Positions 34,301 to 43,171 of a DNA stretch of 64,000 nt are shown here, piece after piece. The position numbers and the translations under genes are program-made. Under the pieces are notes generated by a model. The model was not told the origin of the DNA, made no database searches, and saw nothing but the letters and a program-made list of their open reading frames with translations. This DNA comes from Streptomyces sp. NK08204 (GTDB lineage: Bacteria; Actinomycetota; Actinomycetes; Streptomycetales; Streptomycetaceae). The first letter of the stretch is position 1. Every line of letters starts with the position of its first letter. The DNA is taken from the NCBI RefSeq assembly GCF_020400585.1, contig NZ_JAINVF010000026.1, positions 36,089 to 100,088 of the forward strand. Direction: 5' to 3'.

Positions 34301-34460
34301 GGCATTGGTCTACCGGGCATGCCAGTGGGGTTCTCGGGTCGCTTGTCCGGGCGGTGACCGGGCCGCCTGTTCGGGCTCTTTGCGTGATCCGGCCTTGCGG
34401 ATCCTGTGATCGACGGGTGCCGGTACCGAGAGGACCTGCCTGCCAGGCCATTGCGTTCGG

Positions 34461-34484
34461 GGTCATCCTCTCCTGAGGATGACC
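34461..34484. promoter_or_regulatory. 10-bp inverted repeat upstream of the TauE-like gene
   Basis: GGTCATCCTC-TCCT-GAGGATGACC, 31 bp before the TauE start. It could be an operator or a terminator of the preceding transcript; no T-run follows. Confidence 0.5.
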
Positions 34485-34515
34485 TGGATCATCCGGGTGA
34501 CGTGAGGGGTCTGCT

Positions 34516-35250
34516 GTGGCTGGTGCAGGAGCGGCCGAGCTGCTACTGGGCGGGACGGTCGTTCTGGCTGCTTCGGTGCAGTGGCTCACGGGCATGGGCT
34601 TTGCGCTCATCGCGGTCCCTGTACTGGTTCTGATGCTCGGGCCGGCGCAGGGGGTGGTGCTCGCAAATTGCGCAGCCGGAGCCATCAGCATCGTCGGACT
34701 CGCCGCGGGTTGGCGGCGGATACGGATCGGAGCCATGGTTCCCTTGGTCATCGCTGCCGCCTGCACCGTGCCTGCCGGCTCGTGGGCAGCCTCCCGGATT
34801 TCCGAACCGGTACTGCTGGCCGGCATCGGGACTCTCGTGACGCTTGCCGTGGCTCTCGTGATAGGAGGCGCGCGCATACCGGCTCTGACCGGAACGAGGG
34901 GCGCTGTGACCGCGGGTGCCGTGGGCGGATTCATGAACTCCGCCGCCGGTGTCGGCGGGCCACCGTACTCGCTGTACGCCTTGAATGCGGGATGGGAGCT
35001 TCACGAATTCGTGCCCAACGCGCAGTTCTACGGCATTGCGGTGAACATCTTCTCCGTGGCCGTCAACGGTGTACCACGGCTGAGCGGGTCGGCCTGGACG
35101 GTGACCGTGGCCGCCATGGTGGCGGGCGCCCTCATCGGCAGGGCGCTCGCCCCGAGAGTCCGGGAGCGGGGGGTGCGTCGGCTCATCCTCGCCCTGGCCC
35201 TGGCCGGTGGCTTCTCCGTGTTGACCAAAGGGCTGTTGCAGATGGCATGA
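34516..35250 (+). CDS. TauE/SafE family membrane permease
   Basis: This 244-residue protein has about eight hydrophobic segments and the duplicated family pattern: QWLTGMGFALIAVPVLVL in the first half and GFMNSAAGVGGPPYSLYAL in the second. The family exports sulfite, sulfoacetate or related anions. GTG 34516 follows GAGGGG. It is monocistronic. Confidence 0.87.
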   Translation: MAGAGAAELLLGGTVVLAASVQWLTGMGFALIAVPVLVLMLGPAQGVVLANCAAGAISIVGLAAGWRRIRIGAMVPLVIAAACTVPAGSWAASRISEPVLLAGIGTLVTLAVALVIGGARIPALTGTRGAVTAGAVGGFMNSAAGVGGPPYSLYALNAGWELHEFVPNAQFYGIAVNIFSVAVNGVPRLSGSAWTVTVAAMVAGALIGRALAPRVRERGVRRLILALALAGGFSVLTKGLLQMA

Positions 35251-35375
35251 CTGCTCAATGATCCTGTAGGTGGTCCGGTATCGGGCGGTACTGAGTGGGG
35301 GCGAGTTGTGCAGGCGGGCAGCCGCGAACGCACGACGGCAGATCCTCCGCAGCCGCCGTCCTGCAGACCCGCACC

Positions 35376-35510
35376 TCAGCACCGCGAGCGCACCAGCCGC
35401 CGCCCGCTGCCCGAGGAGCGGCGCCAGGTGCCGCCGGGGAGGCAGTCGGGGCAGCAGCGGCTGAAGGTGCTGAACACCCGCCCGCGGTGGGCGCAATGGT
35501 GACACCGCAT
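35376..35510 (-). CDS. Possible small zinc-ribbon protein
   Basis: A 44-residue reading frame begins MRCHHCAHRGRVFSTFSRCC and continues PDCLPGG, then a basic tail. Two Cys pairs (CxxC and CxxC-like) suggest a zinc ribbon. The Shine-Dalgarno is weak and no homologue is recalled, so this may be a chance ORF in a 353-bp gap (35251-35603). Confidence 0.25.
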   Translation of the reverse strand: MRCHHCAHRGRVFSTFSRCCPDCLPGGTWRRSSGSGRRLVRSRC

Positions 35511-35603
35511 CGTCCCGACGGCGCGTGGCACGTGCCGCGCGCCCGCTGCGTCGGCCAGGAAAATCGCTGTCCGCTCGGCGGAGCACAGTGATAGACATCC
35601 GGA

Positions 35604-36410
35604 GTGCAAAGTGCTCTGGACTTCCCCGACCTGCTGCGACTGATCGACGAACGGTCGACCGCCTTCCGCGCCGCGGTCGCCACCGCTCCCGACCTCGACG
35701 TGCAGGTGCCGACCTGCCCCGAGTGGACGCTGTTCGACCTGGTGCAGCACCTGGGCGAGGGGCGCCGCGCCTGGGCCGCCACCATCGCCGCAGGGCCTGA
35801 CGCCACGGCCAAGTGCGCACCGCAGGGCGACCCGGCCGCGCCCCGGGAGCGCGAGGCCCTGCTTGCCTGGCTGGCCGCATCGACGCGGCAGCTCCTGGAC
35901 GCACTGCGGGAGGCCGGCCCGGATCGCGGTTGCTGGACGTGGTGGGGTAAGTCGCAGTCGCCGCAGACCTGCAGTGCCGTCGCCCGACGCCAGCTCCACG
36001 AGATCGCGGTGCACACCTACGACGCCCAGCTCACCGTGGGCGCCCCGCAGCCGCTGCCGGACGAGGTGGCACTCGACGGTGTCGAGGAGTTCCTGTCCAC
36101 CATCTGCACCACGACGGTCGCCTGGCCGCACGAGCCCGCTGCCGTCGATTACCACGCCACCGAGGGCCGCTCCTGGCGCAACTGGCTCTCCGACGAGGGC
36201 GCACGGGCCGCCCGCCTGCCCGCACCCGGCACCATGCCCGCCACCGGCACCGCCGCCGACGAGGACCCGGACGCGGCCGACGCCTCCCTCGGTGGCACGG
36301 CCAATGAGCTGGTCCTCGCCCTCTACGGCCGCATTCCGTTGGACTCCCTGAAGCTCGACGGCAACCGACGCCTCTTCGACCAGCTCGTGGCCTGGGACCC
36401 GGAGCGGTAG
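35604..36410 (+). CDS. Maleylpyruvate isomerase family mycothiol-dependent enzyme
   Basis: This 268-residue DinB-like four-helix protein has metal ligands His49 (LVQHLGE), Glu133 and His137 in the RRQLHEIAVHTYDA motif. A C-terminal MDMPI domain ends in LDSLKLDGNRRLFDQLVAW. Family members use mycothiol in isomerisation or conjugation, an actinomycete trait. It starts at GTG 35604. A very strong terminator begins 10 nt after the stop. Confidence 0.88.
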   Translation: MQSALDFPDLLRLIDERSTAFRAAVATAPDLDVQVPTCPEWTLFDLVQHLGEGRRAWAATIAAGPDATAKCAPQGDPAAPREREALLAWLAASTRQLLDALREAGPDRGCWTWWGKSQSPQTCSAVARRQLHEIAVHTYDAQLTVGAPQPLPDEVALDGVEEFLSTICTTTVAWPHEPAAVDYHATEGRSWRNWLSDEGARAARLPAPGTMPATGTAADEDPDAADASLGGTANELVLALYGRIPLDSLKLDGNRRLFDQLVAWDPER

Positions 36411-36420
36411 GAAGTGACGG

Positions 36421-36474
36421 TGCCCCACCTGGTCCGCCCCGAAGCCATGTCTTCGGGGCGGACCAGGTGGGGCA
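36421..36474 (+). terminator. 23-bp perfect-stem terminator
   Basis: Arms of 23 bp (36421-36443 and 36452-36474) pair perfectly around an 8-nt loop; the arm starts TGCCCCACCTGGTCCG. It is unusually long and perfect for an intrinsic terminator. Confidence 0.85.
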
Positions 36475-36539
36475 CTCCCTGGTGGCTGGGGTTCGCTGAT
36501 CGCGATCTCCGGCCAGGCCCCCTGCATGCCTTGGGCCGA

Positions 36540-36745
36540 CTCACTGCTCCAGGGCAGTGTTGCGGGCCCAGGCTCCGGGGCCAGGCCGACGGTGAGGTCG
36601 GCGCGTCGTTCGTAGCGGATGCGGGGTCGTTTCAACCGGTGCAGCCAGACGAAGGCGCGCTCGGCACCTCAGCGGACCTTGCCGAGCCCGGGCCCTGGGT
36701 GACGCCGCGTCGGGCGATCACCAGTCGATGCCGTGCTTCCACAGC
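36540..36745 (-). pseudogene. IS5-type transposase 3' remnant
   Basis: On the minus strand, pieces of a transposase C-terminus appear in shifting frames: LLWKHGID, VIARRGVTQGPGS and RPRIRYERRADLTVGLA. They match, in order, LLWKRGI, LIARRGVAHGSG and RLRVRYEQRADLHQGL of the better-preserved copy at 56249-57058. It has frameshifts and no start. Confidence 0.7.
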
Positions 36746-37145
36746 AGGCGGTGGTACTCGTCGGCGTCGGCCGGACCGGCGAGGCCGTGCGCAGCGCGCT
36801 CGCTGACCGACTCCAGTCCCAGCTGCCTGGCCTCCCGCATACCGAGCGCCTTCCACTCGTGGATTTTCGTCAGGCGCCGCCCGGTCACTGTCCTGCGCGC
36901 CGGGTAGAACTCGGGGCGCGGCTCACCGGGGCGGGCCTGGAAGCGGCTGCCGCTGCGATGGCCGGTCTCCACCTCCAGCAGATGCTCCTGCTGTGCCGCG
37001 CAGTTCCTTGCTCGTCTCGAACGCCGAAGCGAAGGGCTTTCGACAGCGTCTCGGCCGTCCCGTCGGCGAAGTCGACCGCGAGCAGGACGCGCCGTTCGGC
37101 CAGGCTCCCGAAACCGCGCAGCCGCCGCTGCTCGACATATCCAGA
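36718..37145 (-). pseudogene. Frameshifted ORF of unknown function
   Basis: Two minus-strand frames read as one protein if joined: FGSLAERRVLLAVDFADGTA (about 37050-37125), then, after a shift near 37010-37025, QQEHLLEVETGHRSG and RRLTKIHEWKALGMREARQL down to a stop at 36718. I do not recognise the family. The end of the frame, LLWKHGID, merges into the IS5 remnant, so an ancient insertion or recombination may have broken the gene. Confidence 0.45.
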
Positions 37146-37217
37146 TCAGCCCGGCCGTTGCCGCTGACCCCGACGCCACGTGAAACCGCGGGCCTGCCGC
37201 GCCGCGCACTCGCGTGT

Positions 37218-37233
37218 TCGATTTTATGTTCGA
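37218..37233. promoter_or_regulatory. LexA-type SOS box
   Basis: TCGATTTTATGTTCGA compared with the actinobacterial consensus TCGAAC-N4-GTTCGA: the right half is perfect and the left differs at two positions. It lies 18 bp before the GTG of a Y-family polymerase-like gene, a class normally under SOS control. Confidence 0.7.
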
Positions 37234-37251
37234 TAGTGTGAGGGGTGGGAG

Positions 37252-38274
37252 GTGACCACGGTGAACAACCACGGCATGCAGGCCGGGCAGGCGACGGTGA
37301 TGCACGTGCGCTGTCCGCACCGGCTGTCCGAGGAGACCTACCGGCAGGTGCTGGAGCTGCTGGCCGATCTGTCCCCGGTCGTCCAGGCCCTCCCCCCGGC
37401 CGCGGCTCTGGTCGAACTCAGGGGCGCTCTGCGCTACCACGGCACCGACGCCGTGCATCTGGGCGAGATCCTGCGCGTAAGGTCCATTTCACGCCTCGGC
37501 GTCGACCTCCGTATCGGTATCGCGCCGACGATCACGGTGGCCGCGACCGCGTCCGGTCAGATCAGTGGTCTTGGGGGCGTCCTCTGTGTCACCCCCGAGG
37601 AGGTCGCCGACTGGCTGGGACCGCTTCCGGTCCAGGACCTGCACGGCATCGGACCTCGCCAGGCAGCCGTGCTCTGCGACTACGGCATCGACTGTGTGGG
37701 ACTGCTGGCGGCCCTCTCCCCGGCCACGGTGCAGCGCCTGCTCGGCAAGAGAGCCGGCCGCCTCGCCGCTGACCGGGCCCGTGGTGTCGACCCCCGCCCC
37801 GTCGTCCCCCGCGCACTGCCCGCGTCCGCCGCCGTACGGACCAGCTTCCCCCGTCACACCCTGGACGGCGCGGTTGTCCGGGCCGCCCTGCTGGACCTGG
37901 TCGCACAGCTCGGGCTGCTGCTGCGCCGACGCGATCAAGCGGCCCGCGCGCTCACCCTGACCCTCAAGTTCGCGGGCGGCGCCGGCTGGGAGAAGACCCG
38001 CCGCCTGACCGAACCGTCAGCGCATGACGAAGACCTGCGCACGGTGGCGTACCAGCTGATGGACGCCGCAGGGCTGCAGCGCGCACGGCTGGTGGGCATT
38101 GCTCTGCGGGGCGAGGACCTCATGGACGCCGGGCAGGCCCCTCAGCAGATCAGCCTCGACCGGGCACGCGAATCCCGGCTCGTCGCCGAACAGGCCATGG
38201 ACCGCATTCGTGACAAGTACGGGCCCGGAGCGGTCGGCTCCGCCGCCACCGCTCCCTTCCGCAACGCTTCATGA
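37252..38274 (+). CDS. Y-family DNA polymerase-like protein lacking catalytic acids
   Basis: This 340-residue DinB/UmuC-related protein lacks the N-terminal DxDxFFA motif. The expected SxDE is also absent: the corresponding stretch reads PVVQALPPAAALVELRGALRYHG. Remaining family features are VDLRIGIAPTITVAATAS, helix-hairpin-helix LPVQDLHGIGPRQAAVL and a little-finger domain (LTLTLKFAGG; QQISLDRARESRLVAEQAMD). It is probably an accessory factor like ImuB rather than an active polymerase. GTG 37252 follows GGGTGGGAGG. The LexA-type box just upstream predicts DNA-damage induction. Confidence 0.82.
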   Translation: MTTVNNHGMQAGQATVMHVRCPHRLSEETYRQVLELLADLSPVVQALPPAAALVELRGALRYHGTDAVHLGEILRVRSISRLGVDLRIGIAPTITVAATASGQISGLGGVLCVTPEEVADWLGPLPVQDLHGIGPRQAAVLCDYGIDCVGLLAALSPATVQRLLGKRAGRLAADRARGVDPRPVVPRALPASAAVRTSFPRHTLDGAVVRAALLDLVAQLGLLLRRRDQAARALTLTLKFAGGAGWEKTRRLTEPSAHDEDLRTVAYQLMDAAGLQRARLVGIALRGEDLMDAGQAPQQISLDRARESRLVAEQAMDRIRDKYGPGAVGSAATAPFRNAS

Positions 38275-38432
38275 CCGTCCCGCCCGCCAGGCGCCCCGCA
38301 GCCGCGCGATCACCTTGCTCACTTGCGGTCGGCTCCGGTTACGTCAGGGCTGCCCGGTCACCCGAGCTGCACATCCATACTGGATCAAACAGTGACACAA
38401 TCTCCCTGTAAGGGGGTGGGTGGGAGGCAAGG

Positions 38433-39338
38433 GTGGACCTGGACACTGTCGCCGACGAGCTGTACTCCCTGGCCCCGGGAGAATTCACCGCCGCCCGCGA
38501 TGAGCGGGCCAGAGCCGCCCGCGCTGCCGGGGACCGGGAGCTGGCCGAGGAGATCCGCCGGCTGCGCCGCCCGACCCTGGCGGCGTGGGCGAGCAACCTC
38601 CTGGTGCGCGAGCAGCCGGATGAGGTCGGTCGGCTGTTGCAGCTGGGTGCGGAGCTGCGACAGGCGCACCAGGATCTGGACGGCGGGCAGTTGCGCAAGC
38701 TCTCGGCGCAGCAGCGGCAGATCACCTCGGCTCTGGCCCGCCAGGTCGGCGAGCTGACGGCCCGGGCCGGGCAGCGCATCAGCGACGATGTCCGACAGGA
38801 GGTCCAGGAGACCCTGCACGCGGTGCTGGCCGACCCCCAGGCGGCCGAGCAGTGGGCCGGCGGGCGTCTGACACAACCGCTGAGCGCCCCGGTCGGTTTC
38901 CCCACCCCCTCCCGGCAACCCACACCTGCCCCCGCTGTCCGCCGCGCATCCCGGCCCGCCGGCGAGGTCGCCGACCTGGATGCCGCGCGTTCCCGGCGTC
39001 GGGAGCAGCAAGAACGCCTGGAGCAGGCCCGGCAGCAGGCGGCACAAGCCGCCCAGGAGCTCCATGAACGTGAGGGCGAGCTGGCCGCGGCCGAGGAGGA
39101 CGAGAGCCGGGCGGAGCAAGCACAGCAGCAGGCCGAGAGGCACCTCACCGACCTGTCCCGGCAACTGCAGGAGGCCGAACGCGACCAGCAGCGGGCCCGG
39201 GAGGCCTCCCGCAGGGCCCACGACCGCACTCGCGCTGCCGGCCGGGCCGTGCGCGACGCCCGGCAGCGGTCCAAGGATGCCGCCGCACGCGCCCGCAAGC
39301 TCGCCGAACAGACGCAGCGCCGCGGCAGGGGCGGATGA
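38433..39338 (+). CDS. Conserved actinobacterial coiled-coil protein
   Basis: This 301-residue protein has a conserved N-terminal domain (LYSLAPGEFTAARDERA, RLRRPTLAAWASNLLVR), a Pro-rich linker near residues 150-175 and a long Gln/Glu/Arg/Ala coiled coil (about 180-300). The type is widespread in Streptomyces and uncharacterised; I assign no function. It follows the Y-family gene by 158 bp on the same strand. GTG 38433 follows a GGGAGG-like site. Confidence 0.75.
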   Translation: MDLDTVADELYSLAPGEFTAARDERARAARAAGDRELAEEIRRLRRPTLAAWASNLLVREQPDEVGRLLQLGAELRQAHQDLDGGQLRKLSAQQRQITSALARQVGELTARAGQRISDDVRQEVQETLHAVLADPQAAEQWAGGRLTQPLSAPVGFPTPSRQPTPAPAVRRASRPAGEVADLDAARSRRREQQERLEQARQQAAQAAQELHEREGELAAAEEDESRAEQAQQQAERHLTDLSRQLQEAERDQQRAREASRRAHDRTRAAGRAVRDARQRSKDAAARARKLAEQTQRRGRGG

Positions 39339-39655
39339 GCGATGACGCGAAAGCCATGGAGCGGCGTTCGTCGGGTTCGGCGATCACGTGTTCGCCGCGC
39401 CGGAGTCCGGCCGCACGTTCGTACCCCGGCTGTCCCTCCCCGGTGCCTCGCACCACGGGCATCCCCCCACGGGCCCTCCGCGGCCGGACGACCGTTCCGC
39501 CACCAAGCAGAGCGGCAGTGTCGTCGTTCGAACCGCGCCCCACAAGATCTGGAGATCGGCCCGTGGGTACGACACCTGCTCACCCACGGCTCGTGGCCGA
39601 CGGCCGGACGCTGTTCGTCGACGGTGGCCGCACCCCCGCTGACCTGCCCTCCTGG
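39339..39655. other. Convergent intergenic stretch
   Basis: 317 bp between convergent genes. I see no supported ORF, RNA or clear terminator. Confidence 0.4.
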
Positions 39656-40603
39656 TCATTCCTCCCACCACGGCTTCGTCCCTTCCACGGCGACGAAATC
39701 GTGGAAGTCCATGTTGCCGATCTCCAGGTTGCACGCCATCGATCCGACCTCGCGGCACGGAAGGACGGTGGCCCGCCCCGGGGTGTCGTACAGGTCGACG
39801 ACGGTCAGACATCGGCCGGGGTCGGCAAAGGTCCTGGCGTCGGCGAGCGCGACCAGCGTGGGGTGCTCCTCGAGCGGGACCAGCGCAGGGACCTGGCCCG
39901 GCTGCACGTCCTCGAAGGCCCGGTCGTCGACGACCAGCGCAGTCAAGGGGTAGTGGTCCTCGTCGATCTCGTCCGGGTCCAGTTCGGCGCCGACCCAGCC
40001 GTCCTGGTCTGCCCCGCCCAGCTCTTCGAGCAGGGCGCGCCATCCTCCCTCGTCGTCGAAGCAGGTGCGCACCAGCAGGGCCGCGGTGGTGGAGGGCAGC
40101 GCGGGGAAGGACCGGCGCGGCGGCGTTGTCGGCGTGGTGAAGGCCGGCCGGCCGCCGTCCCCCTGGTACATGCCGTACCTGTCCATGTCCCGTACCAGGT
40201 CGTCGAAGGCGAGGGTGCTGCCCAGCAGGGCGGCCAGGACCTCTCCGAGCCGGGCCGACGGTACCCGGACGCCGCGCCCGGGGACCGCGGCCAGGTCCAC
40301 CAGCAGCGGTCCGTCCCCGCCGTATGCCACGGGGATGTCCGCCAGGGCGAGGACCGGCGGCAGGTGGCCGCCGTCCGGGACGAGCGCCGGTACGCCACCG
40401 CCGTGCAGGTAGTCCCATCCGTGGTCTTCGACCAGGCGGAGCCGCACCTCGCCGCCCCCGCCCCCGAGGACGAGCACGTCGCCCTCCCGGCGGCCCCCGG
40501 TCTCGTCGAGCAGCCCGCCCCACAGGGCTCTGCCCTTCTCGTAGCACGCGCAGACCAGCAGCACTTCACCCGGCGCAGGCTGGGGAAGCCCGGGCAAGGT
40601 CAT
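39656..40603 (-). CDS. Two-repeat DUF6924 protein
   Basis: This 315-residue acidic protein has two DUF6924-like halves. The first (about 10-150) starts LLVCACYEKGRALWGGLLDE. The second (about 165-315) has ALLVRTCFDDEGGWRALLEEL and ends CNLEIGNMDFHDFVAVEG. The family has no known activity. ATG 40603 is chosen for its AAGGAGAA site. It neighbours a SUKH gene on the same strand, a pairing reminiscent of toxin-immunity loci. Confidence 0.75.
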   Translation of the reverse strand: MTLPGLPQPAPGEVLLVCACYEKGRALWGGLLDETGGRREGDVLVLGGGGGEVRLRLVEDHGWDYLHGGGVPALVPDGGHLPPVLALADIPVAYGGDGPLLVDLAAVPGRGVRVPSARLGEVLAALLGSTLAFDDLVRDMDRYGMYQGDGGRPAFTTPTTPPRRSFPALPSTTAALLVRTCFDDEGGWRALLEELGGADQDGWVGAELDPDEIDEDHYPLTALVVDDRAFEDVQPGQVPALVPLEEHPTLVALADARTFADPGRCLTVVDLYDTPGRATVLPCREVGSMACNLEIGNMDFHDFVAVEGTKPWWEE

Positions 40604-40773
40604 GGTGGTTCTCCTTCGACGGACCGGTGAGAAGACCGGGGCGCCGGCTGTCGCCTGCATGGCCGCCGGGGCCCTTCATACGAGGATGTGGAGTGGCCGT
40701 CTCGCCGACCGGCCGCGGAAGAAGGACTGCGTGGCCCTGTCCCCGCGCGGCCCGTCGGTTGCCGGCCCGCCGA

Positions 40774-42177
40774 CTACGGCGTGGGGCCGAGGTCGCCTTC
40801 GAGGACGGTCTGGATGATCGGCGGCCGGTCCCACAGGGACAGCAGCTCGTTGGCGAGGGCCACGATCGGCAGGGTGTCCTGGTTGCCGTGCACCGTGATG
40901 GCGGCGGCCGACAGGCTGCGCGGGACGGCTCCCGCGTCGAGGAGGACACGCCATTCCTGCGGACCGAGTTCCAGGAACTCCAGTCCCTGGAGGCCGGCGA
41001 CCTCCAGGGGATCGGCGAGGGTGCCGGGGTAGGCGGTCAGGGTCCGCAGGCGGGGCAGTGCGGTGACCGCAGCGAGGCTGAGGGGCTCGGCCTCCCATAC
41101 GCCGATGGACAGGACCTCAAGACCGGGGTGCGCGGCGGCCTCGATGCTGGGCAGGCTCCGGATGTTGACGTGCGCCACCGCCGGTGGCTGGTCCGTGCCG
41201 GCGCGGCCGTCCCCCTTGCTGTGCCGGTCCAGCACCAGGTCGGTCAGCGAGTCGGCGACCAGGTCGGCGCCGACGTTCTCCTCGTGGCTGAGGATGATGA
41301 TCTGGCCTGTGTGTCCGCGGGGGCCGGGCGTCAGGTCGACCGCCAGCCGGTCGCCACCGCCGTTGTCCCCGAAGACGATCCAGCCGGGTGAACCGACCAG
41401 GCCCTGCACCGCGGCGTCGGGTGGGGTGACGACCGCTTCCTTCGCCGCGAACCTCCACAGGCAGGGCCGGGACGACGCGTCGGCGATGTAGAGGTCGTCC
41501 AATGTGAAGAGTTCGCAGCCGACTGCCATGCATTCACGTGCCGCTGCCTCATGGTCGTCGGCCCAGTCCTCCCAGCGGGACCGTGTCACCCGGTAGAGCA
41601 CTTTCAGTTCCTCGGGCAGCGTGACGCCGAGGCGGGCTTCCGCGGCCGTGATGTCCGCTTCGGTCGCGCCGACGGCGTGGGGCAACCGCTCGCGGAGCGT
41701 CCGCTCCAGCAGTTCCGTATCCGCCGAAGGGGCCGGCACTGCCCCGGGTACCGGCTCGGGAAGACAGCGCCAGGGCTGGGGAACGGCGCCCTCGACCAGT
41801 ATGAGTGCGCCCGGATGCGGGGTGCCGATGCCGGGCTCCACGGCGGGACTTGGCCCGAGCAGGCGCAGTGAGGTCTTCCCGGTGGGCGTGAACTTCGCGG
41901 TGAACGCGATGTCGTCGACGCCGGCGTCCGCGAGCGCCTTCTGTACCCGCTTCACCGCTTCGAACTCGTCCCGCATGTCCTCGGCCTGGGCGGCACCACC
42001 GTGCGGCGGCATCCGTCTCTGCACGGGCACACTCCAGCTGTGCCGACCGATGCGTCCCGCCACGCGGGCGCGGGGTGCGGCCTGCGCGTGGGCGCCGTCG
42101 TCCCGCAGCAGCCGCAGTACGGGCTCCCAGGTCGCGAAGTCGTTTATTGAGGACGGACAAGGGTTCCGATCAACCAT
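40774..42177 (-). CDS. SMI1/KNR4 (SUKH) family protein
   Basis: This 467-residue protein has a central SUKH domain (about 165-320): ATEADITAAEARLGVTLPEELKVLYRV near its start and GWIVFGDNGGGDRLAVDLTPG further on. The C-terminal part carries leucine-rich segments (LEVLSIGVWEAEPL; LPRLRTLTAYPG). SUKH proteins often act as immunity proteins against polymorphic toxins, but many Streptomyces copies are orphans. No toxin gene is adjacent. The N-terminal 150 residues are not recognised. Confidence 0.82.
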   Translation of the reverse strand: MVDRNPCPSSINDFATWEPVLRLLRDDGAHAQAAPRARVAGRIGRHSWSVPVQRRMPPHGGAAQAEDMRDEFEAVKRVQKALADAGVDDIAFTAKFTPTGKTSLRLLGPSPAVEPGIGTPHPGALILVEGAVPQPWRCLPEPVPGAVPAPSADTELLERTLRERLPHAVGATEADITAAEARLGVTLPEELKVLYRVTRSRWEDWADDHEAAARECMAVGCELFTLDDLYIADASSRPCLWRFAAKEAVVTPPDAAVQGLVGSPGWIVFGDNGGGDRLAVDLTPGPRGHTGQIIILSHEENVGADLVADSLTDLVLDRHSKGDGRAGTDQPPAVAHVNIRSLPSIEAAAHPGLEVLSIGVWEAEPLSLAAVTALPRLRTLTAYPGTLADPLEVAGLQGLEFLELGPQEWRVLLDAGAVPRSLSAAAITVHGNQDTLPIVALANELLSLWDRPPIIQTVLEGDLGPTP

Positions 42178-42573
42178 GCGCAGACCCTATGCGCGGCCAC
42201 TGACAATGGAAGGCCGCCAGGTCCCGAGCACCGTGCGCAGGCACACCACTCAGTGAGGGCCGGCCGAACCTGCCCGGGCCGGTCACGGGCGCTCAGACGG
42301 GGGCGGGCGAACCCGCGGACCGTGCGCCCGCCATGCACACTGCGCACGCGACCGGCAGCCCGGCCGCCTTCCTGGCGGCTCCTCACCGCCCTGTTCCTCC
42401 AAAGGGCCGTCGGCCGTGGCCACGGGGGCCGTGAGAGGCCGGCGTGCACGGCCATCCCGGAGACAGTCCCACCCGGGGTCCACCCGCACACACCACACTG
42501 AGGTGCCTTACCGGTACGGCCCCTCGCTGATCACGCCATCAGCCCTGGATGACGAACGCTCACAGTTCGGGGG
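42178..42573. other. Intergenic stretch
   Basis: About 395 bp. It contains only Arg/Pro-rich chance ORFs on both strands and no obvious repeat or RNA. Confidence 0.4.
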
Positions 42574-43014
42574 TCAGCCGATGAGCGAGCGGAACTGCTC
42601 GACCGTACGGCGCCGCATGGTGAGGAAAGCGAGCCAGGAGCCATCCGCGTAATGCAGCCGGAAGCGGGCCATCAGCTGCGTGCGGGGCCGGCGCTCGACC
42701 CGTGTCACCCAGGCCCGCGGCACCTCCCACACCGGGGTGCCGTCCAGGGGCTTGACCAGTCCGACCCGCTGGTCGGTCACGCGCAGCAGCAGCGCGCCGG
42801 AAGTGCGTGGCATCCCGGCGGCGATGCTGCCGGCTCCGCCGGACTGCGCACCGACGGTGTTGACCAACTGGTTCGCCAGGGCGCCGCCGATGTTCACGCC
42901 GACGCCCTTGGCGCTCTTGGCGGGGACGACGCTGCCGTACCCCAAGAGCTGTTCCCCGGGGGCCAAGTGACTGAGAGCGGAACGCTCACGCAGGACGGAC
43001 ATGCCCATGATCAT
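42574..43014 (-). CDS. Hypothetical protein, possible PH-like domain
   Basis: About 146 residues: LAPGEQLLGYGSVVPAKSAKGVGVN, then RTSGALLLRVTDQRVGLV and VPRAWVTRVERRPRTQL, then GSWLAFLTM. The strand pattern LLLRVTDQRV...V-x-R-V-E is like bacterial PH/GRAM-type lipid-binding domains. ATG 43014 is taken; 43008 and 43002 are alternative starts. Function unknown. Confidence 0.65.
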   Translation of the reverse strand: MIMGMSVLRERSALSHLAPGEQLLGYGSVVPAKSAKGVGVNIGGALANQLVNTVGAQSGGAGSIAAGMPRTSGALLLRVTDQRVGLVKPLDGTPVWEVPRAWVTRVERRPRTQLMARFRLHYADGSWLAFLTMRRRTVEQFRSLIG

Positions 43015-43171
43015 AGGCAACCCCGTGGGAGCAATGCGGCGCCGGCTGCCACATGCCCGTCCGTCCGGCGCCGGACAACCGAAACGCCCGTACTTGTCCG
43101 GCGAGACGTATGATCCATAACGATCTTGACTCAGCCCTTGTGCGTCATGTGATCCGTTTTAGCCTCCGGGC

